Source: Dolichospermum sp. LEGE 00240 (GTDB taxonomy: Bacteria; Cyanobacteriota; Cyanobacteriia; Cyanobacteriales; Nostocaceae). Taken from it: a stretch of DNA of 64,000 bases. Below, one piece after another: positions 51,364 to 62,586 of this stretch; position 1 is the first letter of the stretch; every line of letters starts with the position of its first letter. The stretch lies in the NCBI RefSeq assembly GCF_015207875.1, contig NZ_JADEVZ010000023.1, positions 1-64,000 of the forward strand, in the 5' to 3' direction. The notes below the pieces were generated by a model. That model ran no database searches, had not been told where the DNA came from, and saw only the letters and a list, made by a program, of their open reading frames with translations. Both the position numbers and the translations under genes were made by a program.

Positions 51364-54279
51364 TTGGTTAAGCAGTTGACTTTTAATTCTTCCGTTATCA
51401 ACAAACCCATATTCATCCTTGTAGATGGACATTCTCTAGCTTTTCGTTCCTACTTTGCTTTTGCTAAAGGTAGAGACGGAGGACTTCGCACAAAAGCTGG
51501 TATCCCCACTAGTGTTTGTTTCGGTTTTATTAAATGTTTGCTAGAGGTAATAGCCACACAACAGCCGCAAGCTATAGCTGTAGCTTTTGATTTGGCTTTA
51601 CCTACTTTCCGTCATGAAGCTGATGATACTTACAAGGCTGGACGTGCGGAAACTCCAGAAGACTTTATTCCCGACTTAGAAAACCTCTATGAGTTATTAC
51701 AAAGCTTGAATTTACCCATAGTCACTGCACCTGGTTATGAAGCAGATGACGTACTGGGAACATTAGCACAAAAAGCCGCAGCTTCTGGGTATCGAGTTAA
51801 AATACTTTCCGGGGATAGGGATTTATTTCAACTAATTGATGCTGATAAAGAAATTACAGTTTTAAACTTCTCTCCGGAAGCATTAAAACGTTCTACAAAT
51901 AGTATTGCTGAATTTAGAGCCGAAGAAGTAAAAGAGAAATTAGGAGTATTACCTAAACAAATTGTTGATTTTAAGGCCTTATGTGGTGACAAATCAGATA
52001 ATATTCCCGGAGTTAAAGGAATTGGGGAAAAAACAGCAGTTCAATTATTAAATACTTATAATTCTTTGGCAGAAATTTATGCAGCTATAGATGATATTAA
52101 AGGTGCAACTCGGAAAAAACTAATTACTGGTAAAGAAGACGCAGAAAAATCTCGTTATTTAGCTAAGATAGTTTGTGATGTTCCTCTAGAAGTTGACTTA
52201 GAAGATTGTCAATTAACAGGTTTTGATAATAACTTGCTGATTCCGATTTTAGAGAAATTAGAGTTTAAAAGATTTTTAGAGACAATTAATGAAATACAAC
52301 AAAAATTTGGCGGAGAAGTTGTAGAAAATAAGGTAGGGGAAATCACAGCAGAAACAGATGATGATTTATGGTTTTTTAGTGCAGATGATACAGCACAAGA
52401 AATAAAACAAAATGCTTCACCAATTCAACCACGCATTATTAATACAGAAGCTAAATTAACAGAATTGGTAAAACTTTTAAGAAAACTCACAAATCCAGAG
52501 AACCCCGTTGCTTGGGATACAGAAACTACTGCTTTAGAACCACGAGATGCGGATTTGGTGGGAATTGGTTGCTGTTGGGGAACAGAATCAGATGAACTTG
52601 CTTATATTCCCATTGGTCATAAAATCGGCGATAATTTAAGTCGAGATTTAGTATTAGAAGCACTGCGTCCGATTTTGGAAAGTGCTGATTATCCCAAAGC
52701 TTTACAAAATGCTAAATTTGATCGCCTAATTCTGCGGTGTCAAGGAATTAATTTAGCTGGAGTGGTATTTGATACGATGTTAGCTAGTTATTTGATTAAT
52801 CCCGATAGTAGTCATAATTTAAGTGATTTATCTTTGCGATATTTGGGATTGAGTGCGAAAAGCTATGGAGATTTAGTTCCTAAAGGAAAGACTATCGCTG
52901 ATATTAGTATTGCTGCGGTTGCTGATTATTGCGGAATGGATGTTTATTCTACATTTGCATTAGTCCCGAAATTACAGGAAAAGTTAGTAGAAACTCCAAC
53001 TTTATATAAACTATTAAATGAAGTTGAACAACCCTTAGAAGCAGTCTTGGCGGAAGTTGAATATACAGGAGTTCGGATTAATTCAGATTATCTAAAAGAA
53101 CTTTCACAGCAATTAGAAACAGAATTAGCCAAGTTAGAAATAATAGCTACCGAAATTGCTGGAGAAAAATTTAACTTAGGTTCTCCTAAACAATTGAGTC
53201 ATATTCTTTTTGAGAAATTAGGCTTAAGTACCAAATATTCCCGCAAAATTCAAACTGGTTATTCTACAGACGCAGCAACTTTAGAAAAACTTCAAGAAGT
53301 TGATCATACTGGTTTTGTAGAAGCAATTATCGAAAATCGGACTTTATCAAAATTAAAATCTACCTATGTAGATGCTTTACCAGCTTTGGTACATCCCAAA
53401 AGTCAAAGATTACATACTGATTTTAACCAAACTGCAACTTCTACAGGTAGGTTATCTTCTTCTCATCCCAATTTACAAAATATCCCGATTCGCACTGCTT
53501 TTAGCCGCCAAATTAGAAAAGCTTTTTTACCGGAATCAGGTTGGTTAATGGTAGCTGCTGATTACTCACAAATTGAGTTAAGGATTTTGGCGCATTTGAG
53601 TCAAGAACCTGTGTTAATTCAAGCTTACCAGCAAAATGAAGATATTCATACCGTGACGGCGAAATTAGTCTTTGAGAAAGAAGATATTTCTTCAGATGAA
53701 CGGCGTTTTGCGAAGACGATTAATTTCGGAGTAATTTATGGGATGGGAGTGCAAAAATTCGCTAGAGAAACGGGAATAAATCCGACAGATGCGAAGGTAT
53801 TTATTGAGCGATTTAATGAAAGATATGCCAATGTTTTTACATATTTGGAGAAAGTGAAAAAAGAAGCGATCGCCTATGGTTATGTCGAAACTATTTTGGG
53901 TAGACGACGTTATTTTGAGTTTACTAGTAATAGTTTACGGCAGTTAAAAGGTAGTAAGTTAGAAGATATTAATTTACAGAAATTAAAGAATTTAGGTCAA
54001 TATGATGCTGGGTTACTCCGTTCTGCTGCTAATGCACCAATTCAAGGTTCTAGTGCAGATATTATCAAAATAGCAATGGTGCAATTGCATGAGGTTCTGA
54101 AGAAATATCAAGCGCGGTTGTTGTTGCAAGTTCATGATGAATTAGTGTTTGAAGTTCCTCCCCCAGAGTGGGAAGAATTGCAACCACAAGTTAAGTCAGT
54201 GATGGAAAATGCAGTTTCTTTATCTGTGCCTTTAGTTGTTGATATTCATGCAGGGGATAATTGGATGGAAACTAAGTAA
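51364..54279 (+). CDS. polA: DNA polymerase I
   Basis: Repair and Okazaki-fragment polymerase, 971 residues. The 5' nuclease domain (about 15-310) has FILVDGHSLAFRSYFAF and SGDRDLFQLI. The 3'-5' exonuclease domain (about 360-560) keeps the acidic WDTETTALEP, NAKFDRLIL and YCGMDVYSTF motifs, so proofreading looks intact. The polymerase domain (about 570-971) has ADYSQIELRILAHLS (motif A), KTINFGVIYGMG (motif B) and LLQVHDELVFEVP (motif C). No ATG lies near the N-terminus; the start at TTG 51364 or the TTG at 51376 is uncertain. Transcription ends at the hairpin 54365-54396. Confidence 0.96.
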   Translation: MVKQLTFNSSVINKPIFILVDGHSLAFRSYFAFAKGRDGGLRTKAGIPTSVCFGFIKCLLEVIATQQPQAIAVAFDLALPTFRHEADDTYKAGRAETPEDFIPDLENLYELLQSLNLPIVTAPGYEADDVLGTLAQKAAASGYRVKILSGDRDLFQLIDADKEITVLNFSPEALKRSTNSIAEFRAEEVKEKLGVLPKQIVDFKALCGDKSDNIPGVKGIGEKTAVQLLNTYNSLAEIYAAIDDIKGATRKKLITGKEDAEKSRYLAKIVCDVPLEVDLEDCQLTGFDNNLLIPILEKLEFKRFLETINEIQQKFGGEVVENKVGEITAETDDDLWFFSADDTAQEIKQNASPIQPRIINTEAKLTELVKLLRKLTNPENPVAWDTETTALEPRDADLVGIGCCWGTESDELAYIPIGHKIGDNLSRDLVLEALRPILESADYPKALQNAKFDRLILRCQGINLAGVVFDTMLASYLINPDSSHNLSDLSLRYLGLSAKSYGDLVPKGKTIADISIAAVADYCGMDVYSTFALVPKLQEKLVETPTLYKLLNEVEQPLEAVLAEVEYTGVRINSDYLKELSQQLETELAKLEIIATEIAGEKFNLGSPKQLSHILFEKLGLSTKYSRKIQTGYSTDAATLEKLQEVDHTGFVEAIIENRTLSKLKSTYVDALPALVHPKSQRLHTDFNQTATSTGRLSSSHPNLQNIPIRTAFSRQIRKAFLPESGWLMVAADYSQIELRILAHLSQEPVLIQAYQQNEDIHTVTAKLVFEKEDISSDERRFAKTINFGVIYGMGVQKFARETGINPTDAKVFIERFNERYANVFTYLEKVKKEAIAYGYVETILGRRRYFEFTSNSLRQLKGSKLEDINLQKLKNLGQYDAGLLRSAANAPIQGSSADIIKIAMVQLHEVLKKYQARLLLQVHDELVFEVPPPEWEELQPQVKSVMENAVSLSVPLVVDIHAGDNWMETK

Positions 54280-54364
54280 TATCTTTGTAGGGTTTGCTGA
54301 TAGCCTAGGGTGGCGTAAGCCATAGGAGTAGTTATATGGATGTAAATAGTGGTTAATGGCATCA

Positions 54365-54396
54365 AAAAATCCCCCACCTCATGGCGGGGGATTTTT
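54365..54396. terminator. Bidirectional intrinsic terminator between polA and psaB
   Basis: AAAAATCCCCC (54365-54375) is the reverse complement of GGGGGATTTTT (54386-54396) with a 10-base loop. The T-run follows the stem on both strands, so it can stop polA (plus) and psaB (minus). Confidence 0.85.
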
Positions 54397-54426
54397 AATT
54401 ACCTACAACCAGTAGTTAGTATCCTA

Positions 54427-56658
54427 TCAACCGAACTTACCAGCAGTGGAAGCAATGAGGAACGCTGCGTAGGTGACGATGTAACCAACAGTGAAGTGAG
54501 CTAAACCAACCACACGAGCTTGAACAATGGAGAGAGCAACGGGCTTGTCCTTCCAACGAACCAAGTTAGCTAGAGGAGTGCGTTCATGCGCCCAAACCAA
54601 GGTTTCAATTAACTCTTGCCAGTAACCTCTCCAAGAGATGAGGAACATGAAACCAGTTGCCCAGATTAGGTGTCCAAAGAGGAACATCCAAGCCCAAACA
54701 GACAAGTTATTCATGCCGTAGGGGTTGTAACCGTTAATCAACTGAGCAGAGTTAGCCCAGAGGTAGTCACGGAACCAGCCCATCAGGTAGGTAGAGTTTT
54801 CGTTAAACTGAGCAACGTTACCTTGCCAAATACCGAGGTGTTTCCAGTGCCAGTAGAAGGTTACCCAACCAATGGTGTTCAACATCCAGAACATGGACAG
54901 GTAGAAAGAGTCCCATGCGGAGATATCGCAAGTACCGCCACGGCCTGGACCGTCGCAAGGAAACGCATAACCGAAGTCCTTTTTATCGGGCATCAGTTTA
55001 GAACCACGAGCATCCAAAGCACCCTTAACGAGTACCAAGGTGGTGGTGTGGATAGCTAAAGCGAAAGCGTGGTGAACCAAGAAATCCCCAGGTCCAATGG
55101 TCAAGAACAAGGAATTTGTGCCGGAGTTGATGGCATCTAACCAGCCGGACAACCAAACGTTACCAGCATTGGGGTAAGCGGTGTAAGCAATACTGTCGGG
55201 GTTAGATAACAGTACATTCAAGCCATACAGAGCTTTACCTTGGGCTGCTTGGATGAATTGAGCAAATACTGGCTCAATTAGGATTTGTTTTTCAGGAGTA
55301 CCGAACGCAACAACTACGTCGTTGTGAACATATAAACCTAGGGTGTGGAAACCCAAGAAGAGAGATACCCAGCTAAGGTGGGAGATGATCGCTTCTTTGT
55401 GTTGTAACATCCGGTCAAGGACGTTACCTTTGTTTTGTTCGGGGTCGTAGTCACGAACCCAGAAGATTGCTGCGTGAGCAAAAGCACCAACCATCAAGAA
55501 ACCAGCGATGTACTGGTGGTGGGTGTACAGTGCTGCCTGTGTGGTGTAGTCCTTAGCGATAAACGCATAAGGAGGCAGAGCGTACATATGCTGCGCTACC
55601 AAGGAACAGATAGTTCCCAAAGATGCCAAAGCTAATGACAACTGGAAGTGCAGGGAGTTGTTGATGGTGTCGTAAAGACCTTGGTGAGGCAGGTTGAACT
55701 GACCTTCGCTCTTGCTACCGGGAACTAAACCAGATTTGGAGTTGAGCATTTCTTTGATGCTGTGACCAATTCCGAAGTTAGTCCGGTACATATGACCAGC
55801 GATGATGAACAAAACTGCGATCGCCAAGTGGTGGTGAGCCATGTCAGTCAACCACAAGGATTCTGTTTGGGGGTGGAAACCGCCCAAGAAGGTGAGAATC
55901 GCAGTCCCCGCACCGGTGGAAGTACCAAACAAATGGCCGGCGGTGTCAGGGTTTTGAGCGTAAACGCCCCAGTTACCTGTGAAGAAAGGAGTTAAACCTG
56001 CTGGATGGGGAGCTACACTTAAGAAGTTATCCCAACCCACGTGAATACCACGGGATTCAGGAATAGCAACGTGAACCAAGTGACCAGTCCAAGCTAAGGA
56101 GCTAACACCGAACAAACCAGCCAGGTGGTGATTTAGACGGGGTTCAGCGCTCTTGAACCAAGAGAGGCTAGGACGGAACTTGGGTTGTAAATGTAACCAG
56201 CCAGCAAACAATAACAATGCTGACAACAGAAGCAAACCAACGGAACCAGTATATAGTTCGCTGTTTGTCCGCATCCCGATGGTGTACCACCAGTGATAAA
56301 CACCAGAGTAAGCAATGTTTACAGGATTGCTTGCACCAGCTTGAGTGAAAGCGTCAATTGCAGCTTCACCGAAGTGAGGGTCCCAAATTGCATGGGCAAT
56401 GGGACGGACGTGCAGGGGATCTTTAATCCACTGTTCAAAGTTACCTTGCCAGGCTACGTGGAACAGGAGGCTGGATGCCCACAGGAAGATGATTGCCAAG
56501 TGACCGAAGTGCGTAGCGAAAATCTTTTGGTAAAGATTCTCTTCCGTCATGCCATCGTGGCTTTCAAAGTCGTTGCCTGTAGCGATCGCATACCAAATCC
56601 GACGAGTAGTCGGGTCCTGTGCGAGATCCTGGCTAAATTTTGGAAATTTTGTTGCCAT
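54427..56658 (-). CDS. psaB: Photosystem I P700 apoprotein A2
   Basis: One of the two core chlorophyll-binding subunits of photosystem I, 743 residues with 11 transmembrane helices. The start [20 protein letters not shown] is diagnostic. The iron-sulfur cluster F-X loop reads [13 protein letters not shown] near residue 565 with both Cys ligands. The P700 axial His lies in the [10 protein letters not shown] to GHLIWATGF region, and [19 protein letters not shown] near 665 is standard. It lies 120 bp after psaA on the same strand, the usual psaA-psaB operon. No anomaly. Confidence 0.99.
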   Translation of the reverse strand: MATKFPKFSQDLAQDPTTRRIWYAIATGNDFESHDGMTEENLYQKIFATHFGHLAIIFLWASSLLFHVAWQGNFEQWIKDPLHVRPIAHAIWDPHFGEAAIDAFTQAGASNPVNIAYSGVYHWWYTIGMRTNSELYTGSVGLLLLSALLLFAGWLHLQPKFRPSLSWFKSAEPRLNHHLAGLFGVSSLAWTGHLVHVAIPESRGIHVGWDNFLSVAPHPAGLTPFFTGNWGVYAQNPDTAGHLFGTSTGAGTAILTFLGGFHPQTESLWLTDMAHHHLAIAVLFIIAGHMYRTNFGIGHSIKEMLNSKSGLVPGSKSEGQFNLPHQGLYDTINNSLHFQLSLALASLGTICSLVAQHMYALPPYAFIAKDYTTQAALYTHHQYIAGFLMVGAFAHAAIFWVRDYDPEQNKGNVLDRMLQHKEAIISHLSWVSLFLGFHTLGLYVHNDVVVAFGTPEKQILIEPVFAQFIQAAQGKALYGLNVLLSNPDSIAYTAYPNAGNVWLSGWLDAINSGTNSLFLTIGPGDFLVHHAFALAIHTTTLVLVKGALDARGSKLMPDKKDFGYAFPCDGPGRGGTCDISAWDSFYLSMFWMLNTIGWVTFYWHWKHLGIWQGNVAQFNENSTYLMGWFRDYLWANSAQLINGYNPYGMNNLSVWAWMFLFGHLIWATGFMFLISWRGYWQELIETLVWAHERTPLANLVRWKDKPVALSIVQARVVGLAHFTVGYIVTYAAFLIASTAGKFG

Positions 56659-56778
56659 AGGTGTGATCTGTCCTCTGACCTTTAGCCATTATTTGTCAGC
56701 AAAATTTTAGATTCTAGATTTTGGATTTTGGATTAAATCTCAAATCTTAGAATCCAAAACCCAAAATTCTACTGATTT

Positions 56779-59037
56779 TTATCCTACTGAAAGGATGTGT
56801 GCGTGGAAGAATGCCCAAGTGGTGGCAATTCCTCCTAATAGGTAGTGAGCCACACCTACAGCCCGACCTTGAGTAATGCTCAGTGCGCGAGGCTGAATTG
56901 TTGGGGCTACTTTCAGTTTATTGTGCGCCCATACAATGGACTCAATTAATTCTTGCCAGTAGCCACGACCACTGAACAGGAACATTAAGCTGAACGCCCA
57001 AACGAAGTGAGCGCCTAAGAACATGAGTCCGTAAGCGGACAATTCAGTTCCGTAGGAATTAATTACTTGTGTAGCTTGCGCCCACAAGAAGTCACGTAAC
57101 CAACCGTTGATGGTGATAGCACTTTCTGCAAAGTTGCCACCAGTAATGTGATTTACTGTTCCATCTGCATCTACTGTTCCCCAGACATCAGACTGCATCT
57201 TCCAGCTAAAGTGGAAAATTACAATTGACAAGGAGTTATACATCCAGAAGAGTCCGAGGAAGATGTGATCCCAACCAGAAACTTGGCAAGTACCGCCACG
57301 ACCTGGACCATCGCAAGGGAATCGGAAGCCTAAGTTAGCTTTGTCTGGAATCAGACGAGAACTGCGGGCGTACAATACACCTTTGAGCAAGATGAGGACG
57401 GTAACGTGAATGGTGAAAGCGTGGATGTGGTGAACCATGAAGTCTGCTGTACCCAATGTGATGGGCATCATCGCGATCTTATCGCCGATAGCCACAATTC
57501 CACCACCAAAAGCATGACTAACGACTTGAAGAGCGTTAGGTGCTGTGTTGCCGGGAGCTAATGTGTGCAGGTTTTGCACCCATTGAGCAAACACTGGCTG
57601 TAATTGAATTGCACTGTCGGAGAACATATCTTGGGGACGACCCAAGGCACGCATGGTGTCATTGTGGATGTACAAACCAAAGCTGTGGAAGCCTAAGAAA
57701 ATACAAACCCAGTTGAGGTGAGAAATGATAGCGTCACGGTGACGAATCACGCGATCTAAAACGTTGTTTTGGTTAACAACAGGATCGTAATCCCGCACCA
57801 TGAAGATGGCTGCGTGAGCAGCACCACCAACAATCAAGAAACCACCGATCCAAATATGGTGAGTGAAGATACACAATTGTGTTGCGTAATCAGTTGCCAA
57901 GTAAGGATAGGGAGGCATCGCGTACATATGATGGGCGATGATGATTGTCAAGGAACCTAAGAAAGCTAGGTTAGTAGCCAACTGAGCGTGCCAAGAAGTG
58001 GTGAGGTTTTCGTAAAGACCTTTGTGACCTTCGCCAGTGAAAGGACCTTTATGAGCTTCTAGAATATCTTTAATGCTATGACCGATACCCCAGTTGGTAC
58101 GGTACATATGACCAGCAATGATGAACAGTACAGCGATCGCTAGGTGGTGATGAGAAATATCAGTCATCCACAAGCCGCCTGTAACTGGGTTTAAACCACC
58201 CTTAAATGTGAGGATATCAGCGTAAGCTCCCCAATTTAAGGTAAAGAACGGTGTTAAACCACTAGCGAAACCAGGATAAAGTTCTGCCATTTTTGCTGTA
58301 TCAAACAGCAATTCATGAGGCAAAGGGATGTCCTTAGCTGCCACACCTGCATCTAACAATTTGTTGATTGGTGCAGAAACGTGGATTAAGTGACCAGCCC
58401 ATCCTAAAGAACCACAGCCTAGTAATACTGATAAGTGATGATTCAGCATTGACTCCACATTCTGAAACCATTCCAGTTTAGGAGCGCGTTTGTGGTAATG
58501 GAACCAGCCAGCAAATAAGAACAAGCCTGCTAATACCAAGCCGCCAATTGCAGTTACATATAGCTGGAAGGAGCTAGTGATACCCCAGCCACGCCATACT
58601 TGGAACAAGCCAGAGGTGATTTGAATGCCGCGGAAACCGCCGCCCATATCACCGTTTAAAATGTCTTGCCCAACAATAGACCAAACTGTTTGGGCGCTGG
58701 GCTTAATGCCTAATGGGTCAGCCAGCCAAGCTTCGTAGTTAGAGAACTTAGCACCGTGGAACAACATTCCGCTCAACCAGATTGCTACTACAGCCAAATG
58801 GCCGAAGTGAGCGGCGAATATCTTGCGGGAAATGTCTTCTAAATCGCTTGTATGTGTATCAAAATCATGGGCGAGGGCATGGAGGTTCCAAATCCAGGTT
58901 GTGGTTTTTGGGCCTCTGGTTAAGGATCTGTCGAAATGCCCTGGCTTTGCCCATTTTTCAAATGAGGTAGGAACCGGGTCATTGTCAACAATCACTCTTG
59001 CTTTTTTTTCCTCTCGCTCCGGAGGACTAATCGTCAT
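56779..59037 (-). CDS. psaA: Photosystem I P700 apoprotein A1
   Basis: Partner of PsaB in the photosystem I core, 752 residues, 11 transmembrane helices. The start [20 protein letters not shown] and [20 protein letters not shown] near 70 are diagnostic. The F-X ligands are in [16 protein letters not shown] near 572. [19 protein letters not shown] near 680 precedes the last helix. ATG 59037 is preceded by GAGGAGG (59042-59046 region), a strong ribosome-binding site. In cyanobacteria psaA transcription is light-responsive; the promoter must lie in 59050-59400, but I cannot pick a unique -10. Confidence 0.99.
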   Translation of the reverse strand: MTISPPEREEKKARVIVDNDPVPTSFEKWAKPGHFDRSLTRGPKTTTWIWNLHALAHDFDTHTSDLEDISRKIFAAHFGHLAVVAIWLSGMLFHGAKFSNYEAWLADPLGIKPSAQTVWSIVGQDILNGDMGGGFRGIQITSGLFQVWRGWGITSSFQLYVTAIGGLVLAGLFLFAGWFHYHKRAPKLEWFQNVESMLNHHLSVLLGCGSLGWAGHLIHVSAPINKLLDAGVAAKDIPLPHELLFDTAKMAELYPGFASGLTPFFTLNWGAYADILTFKGGLNPVTGGLWMTDISHHHLAIAVLFIIAGHMYRTNWGIGHSIKDILEAHKGPFTGEGHKGLYENLTTSWHAQLATNLAFLGSLTIIIAHHMYAMPPYPYLATDYATQLCIFTHHIWIGGFLIVGGAAHAAIFMVRDYDPVVNQNNVLDRVIRHRDAIISHLNWVCIFLGFHSFGLYIHNDTMRALGRPQDMFSDSAIQLQPVFAQWVQNLHTLAPGNTAPNALQVVSHAFGGGIVAIGDKIAMMPITLGTADFMVHHIHAFTIHVTVLILLKGVLYARSSRLIPDKANLGFRFPCDGPGRGGTCQVSGWDHIFLGLFWMYNSLSIVIFHFSWKMQSDVWGTVDADGTVNHITGGNFAESAITINGWLRDFLWAQATQVINSYGTELSAYGLMFLGAHFVWAFSLMFLFSGRGYWQELIESIVWAHNKLKVAPTIQPRALSITQGRAVGVAHYLLGGIATTWAFFHAHILSVG

Positions 59038-59567
59038 TCGACCTCCTCTCTATAAGGAATGGGGAATCATGAATACCACCTAGAATAACACAGTCGCCGT
59101 TTTCAGATTGTTCTGGACTAGCGATGCGGTTGCCGTGTGGAAAAGAAAAGTTGTTTCTGTTGAATTATAGAGTCTGAACTTGCACATTGTTATAGACCTG
59201 TTAACAATAATTAAAAATAGCCAAATTTATTGTCTCATCGGCTTTATAAGTTGCTATACATTGTCCAAAAGTCAATAGACTCTTCATTTAATTTACAAAG
59301 AACAACAATTTGAAAACCTTATGATTCATACGCAAAGCCCCTCGAACTCCCGCCATTTGGCTACTTTTACCTAAAATCATCGGCTTGAAACCAAATTTAT
59401 TTTCTGAAAATAAGTCAAAAAAATCACTTATCCGACATTTTAAGCGGATAAAAGTAGGTAAATTTATAACTTTGGTAGTAGATTTATGCTCTTATCCATA
59501 GTCCATGAGTCATAATTTGCGCCACAATAATGGCGTTAATTGTTAAAAACTATTACGGAATAAAAAC
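59038..59567. promoter_or_regulatory. Divergent promoter region of psaA and the lipoprotein gene
   Basis: 530 bp without a gene. It must contain the psaA promoter and leader (minus strand) and the promoter of the gene at 59568 (plus strand). AT-rich. An inverted repeat TTATCCG-N9-CGGATAA lies near 59429-59451. No recognised operator otherwise. Confidence 0.5.
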
Positions 59568-60914
59568 ATGAACACTGGGTGCAAAAAATTTTTTGAGCAA
59601 CTTTTCTCCAAGAGATTCCCAATTATTAAATGGTTTACTACATTAGTGCTAGTTTTAAACTTAAGTAGTTGTGTTGAAGCAGCAAACAGCCAGGAAGTAT
59701 CTACCAATCCTTTCATGAAAACGCTCCCAGCCTCAGAAATTTCTGGGACTTTTTCAGAAACCGCACCACCTGATGTGATCCAAGCATTGCGTCCCAGTCT
59801 AGAAGGTTATCAACCTCAAGTCAGCATCCTTAGTCCCCAAGTAGATGAAATTCTTCCAGACAATATAGTTAAAGTCCGGTTGCAGGTTAAGGACTTACCG
59901 ATATTTAAAGACCCTCAATGGCAACTTGGACCCCATTTGCACCTAATTTTGGACAATCAACCTTATATAGCTGTTTATGACTTAAATCAGCCGGTGGTAT
60001 TGTCAGACTTATCTCCAGGTACGCATACTCTTCGCGTTTTTGCTTCTCGTCCGTGGCATGAAAGTTTTAAAAATGAAGGCGCTTATGCTCAAACCACATT
60101 TCACGTTTTGACGAAAACTGAGGAAAACAACCCAGATTCTAAATTACCTCTACTGACTTATAGTCGTCCTACTGGTGGTTATGGGGCAGAACCAATTATG
60201 CTGGATTTCTACTTGACTAACGCACCGTTGCACAGTGTTGCTGAGACTAATCCTGACGATACAATGAGCAATTGGCGTATTCGTAGTACGGTTAATGGTG
60301 AAAGCTTTATTCTTGATCGTTGGCAAACTATTTATCTTAAAGGCTTTAAACCTGGTAAAACCTGGGTGAAACTGGAATTCCTTGATAATGAAGGACAACC
60401 TGTGAAAAATGCCTTTAATACCACAATCAGACTAATTAATTACCAACCCAATGGTCAAGATACTCTTTCTAAAATTGTCAGAGGGGAATTGACAGCAGAT
60501 GAAGTTCGGGGAATTGTAGACCCAACTTATACAGCTAGGATTCCAGTTACTGAACCCACCCCTGCACCAATACCAGAAACCAAAGTCGAAAAACAACCAA
60601 TTCCTGAAGTTAAACTTCCTGAAGTTACACCAACACCAGAAACCAAAGTCGAAAAACAACCAATTCCTGAAGTTACACCAACACCAGAAACTAAAGTCGA
60701 AAAACAACTAATTCCTGAAGTTACACCAACACCAGAAACTAAAGTCGAAAAACAACCAATTCCTGAAGTTACACCAATTCCAGAAACCAAAGTCGAAAAA
60801 CAACCAATTCCTGAAGTTACACCAATTCCAGAAACCAAAGTCACAGAAATAAAAGAATTAAATCTGGATAAACCAGATACAGGTTCGTCTAAGCAATCTC
60901 AAATTCAGGAGTAA
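59568..60914 (+). CDS. Proline-rich repeat lipoprotein, function unknown
   Basis: A 448-residue secreted protein. A signal peptide with lipobox-like LNLSSC occurs at about residues 30-35. Residues 55-305 look folded with beta-rich stretches (SILSPQVDEILPDNIVKVRL, LHLILDNQPYIAVYDLNQPV, GTHTLRVFASRPWHESFKNE), resembling an Ig-like or dockerin-free surface domain. Residues 325-430 are about six 16-residue units of the form TPTPETKVEKQPIPEV, probably an extended spacer crossing the cell wall. The stop TAA directly abuts the stop of glsA on the other strand. Confidence 0.7.
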   Translation: MNTGCKKFFEQLFSKRFPIIKWFTTLVLVLNLSSCVEAANSQEVSTNPFMKTLPASEISGTFSETAPPDVIQALRPSLEGYQPQVSILSPQVDEILPDNIVKVRLQVKDLPIFKDPQWQLGPHLHLILDNQPYIAVYDLNQPVVLSDLSPGTHTLRVFASRPWHESFKNEGAYAQTTFHVLTKTEENNPDSKLPLLTYSRPTGGYGAEPIMLDFYLTNAPLHSVAETNPDDTMSNWRIRSTVNGESFILDRWQTIYLKGFKPGKTWVKLEFLDNEGQPVKNAFNTTIRLINYQPNGQDTLSKIVRGELTADEVRGIVDPTYTARIPVTEPTPAPIPETKVEKQPIPEVKLPEVTPTPETKVEKQPIPEVTPTPETKVEKQLIPEVTPTPETKVEKQPIPEVTPIPETKVEKQPIPEVTPIPETKVTEIKELNLDKPDTGSSKQSQIQE

Positions 60915-61850
60915 TTAACCAAAAATACTCAGTTGTAAATTTTGAGATAAAGTTTCCATGAGTGCTAAACCAGCTACAGGATTACCTGTAATATCTAGAG
61001 CAGGACTGTAGCTGGCGATCGCCCCACTTGCCGAAGGCATCACTCCCTGATTTGGTATGATGGCAACAATTCCACCACCAATACCCGATTTTATCGGTAA
61101 GCCAATTTTGACAGCGTATTCTGCGGAAGCTTCATATAAACCACAAGTTAACATCACCGTATTCACAATTTGACGGTGTTTATTATTTATAACTTCGCTT
61201 TTACAGGCTAACACTTTTCCCAGGTTCGCTAAATCCTCTACCCGTCCAGAGATACAGCATATTTGTTCATAAACGTTTAGAGATAATTCAATATTATTTA
61301 AATTTCCAGATTCGTAGAGATAGTTGGCAATATCTATATTTATTTGAGAGTGACTAGCACGAACTGAAGCTAGAATATCTGTGTCTATATATAATTGAGT
61401 ACCTGCTAATTCATTTAACCATTGACAAAATAATTTTGTACATTCATGTCCATCTTTTCCTGGTAACTTATCAGCAAGAGTAATAGCACCACTATTAATC
61501 ATAGGGTTGCGAGGATATCCATGATCTTCTTTTAATTGCAGTAAAGAATTAAAGGGTGCGTCCGAGGGTTTAACCCCAACCCATTGCAAAACCTGTTTTT
61601 CTCCGTAATATTCCAGTAGGTATAGTAGAGAAAATGGTTTAATGACACTCATGAATGGAAATACAGAATCGGTATCTCCTAAACTATAGTTTTCTCCTGA
61701 TTCACAACTTATATAAACAGCGAATGAGTTAGGATTAGCCGTAGCTAATTTGGGAATGCGTTCAATGACTTTTCCTTTTGCTGCTTGGGTTTTGGCTTGT
61801 TCTACCCAAATAGATAAATTATGTATATTAATGCTTTTTATTCCTAGCAC
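60915..61850 (-). CDS. glsA: Glutaminase
   Basis: Hydrolyses glutamine to glutamate and ammonia. The 311-residue protein has the serine-dependent beta-lactamase fold: SxxK in FMSVIKPFSLLYLLEYYG near 67, NPMINSGAITLADKLPG near 113, YEQICCISGRVEDLANLGKV near 190 and SGIGGGIVAIIPNQGVM near 260. No ATG lies at the N-terminus; I chose GTG 61850 because GAGG stands 9 bases upstream. A TTG at 61865 is the alternative. The two stop codons of this gene and the lipoprotein gene are back to back without a spacer. Confidence 0.92.
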   Translation of the reverse strand: MLGIKSINIHNLSIWVEQAKTQAAKGKVIERIPKLATANPNSFAVYISCESGENYSLGDTDSVFPFMSVIKPFSLLYLLEYYGEKQVLQWVGVKPSDAPFNSLLQLKEDHGYPRNPMINSGAITLADKLPGKDGHECTKLFCQWLNELAGTQLYIDTDILASVRASHSQINIDIANYLYESGNLNNIELSLNVYEQICCISGRVEDLANLGKVLACKSEVINNKHRQIVNTVMLTCGLYEASAEYAVKIGLPIKSGIGGGIVAIIPNQGVMPSASGAIASYSPALDITGNPVAGLALMETLSQNLQLSIFG

Positions 61851-62124
61851 AAGCCTAAACCTCAAATCAGAAGATAATCTGGATTATATCTTAATGAGTA
61901 TTTACTCTAATTTTATGTAACCGATTTTAAATACAAAATCGAAAATTTACGTAGTATTAGTAAGCTAGTACGCATCTCAATTTGAAGTGAAGTTAGAAAA
62001 TAAGCCATCAAACTCTTCCCTGTTCCCTGTTCCCTCTTCTTCGATAAGATAGACTGATTAACAACCAAGTTGTCGGAAAAGATAAGTTGGTTTATTTCCC
62101 TAATAACAAGGTTTTTAACAGTAC

Positions 62125-62490
62125 ATGAACAAAAGATTTATTTTAACTTTGATTTCTAGCCCCGTGTTGTTTACATCCATGTTATCTATGGTGATGATGG
62201 CTAGACCTGCTCATGCTAGTCAAACAGTTGACACTGCTGGTACTCATGAATCTTGTGTCATGTCTCCCCATTCAGCAACTCCGAACAAGGTATGTATACA
62301 GGTGAGTAATACTCCTTTGAGCGTTGCTAAAGAACCTATGCAAGTGGCACAAGCGGATACAAATAATCCTAAAGAACTAGAATTTTCTGATGCTGAAAGC
62401 GATTTAGCTATCAAGCTATTTGGCTGTGATTGTCCAGTTTGCATCAATGCTGCTCGGCAATTGAATGGTTCAGCACCTTTGCCAGTTTAG
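62125..62490 (+). CDS. Small secreted protein with CDCPVC motif
   Basis: A 121-residue protein that I do not recognise. It has a signal peptide (MNKRFILTLISSPVLFTSML to RPAHA, cleavage after residue 31). The mature part has Cys residues at ESCVMSP, KVCIQV and a C-terminal LFGCDCPVCINAARQ. The latter cluster resembles a metal- or redox-binding site; mature copies would act in periplasm or lumen. It lies between glsA and the repeat block before aroB. The upstream 61851-62124 contains a GTTCCCT STRR (about 62009-62032) and nothing else. Confidence 0.65.
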   Translation: MNKRFILTLISSPVLFTSMLSMVMMARPAHASQTVDTAGTHESCVMSPHSATPNKVCIQVSNTPLSVAKEPMQVAQADTNNPKELEFSDAESDLAIKLFGCDCPVCINAARQLNGSAPLPV

Positions 62491-62513
62491 CACGATGTGG
62501 TGTTAAAAAGTTA

Positions 62514-62586
62514 AAAAGGGCGGGGAGACCCCGCTTGAAAAGGGCGGGGAGACCCCGCTTGAAAAGGGCGGGGAGACCCCGCCCCT
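62514..62586. repeat. Three tandem copies of a GGGCGGGGAGACCCCGC palindrome
   Basis: Three 24-bp units AAAAGGGCGGGGAGACCCCG followed by CTTG (last one truncated, ending CCCCTAC). Each unit can form a GC-rich hairpin. The last bases (CTAC) overlap the TAG stop codon of aroB on the minus strand (62585-62587). The same palindrome type is found inside mfd at 41444-41466. Confidence 0.85.

Noticed and set aside
54670-55059. 129-codon plus-strand frame opposite psaB
   Set aside because: Shadow of the highly biased psaB coding strand; no independent evidence. Similar antisense frames opposite psaA, polA and mfd were dropped for the same reason.
60527-60844. 105-codon minus-strand frame opposite the proline-rich repeats
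   Set aside because: Repetitive antisense of the TPETKVEKQPIPE units (GIGCFSTLVSGIGVTSG); no start signal.
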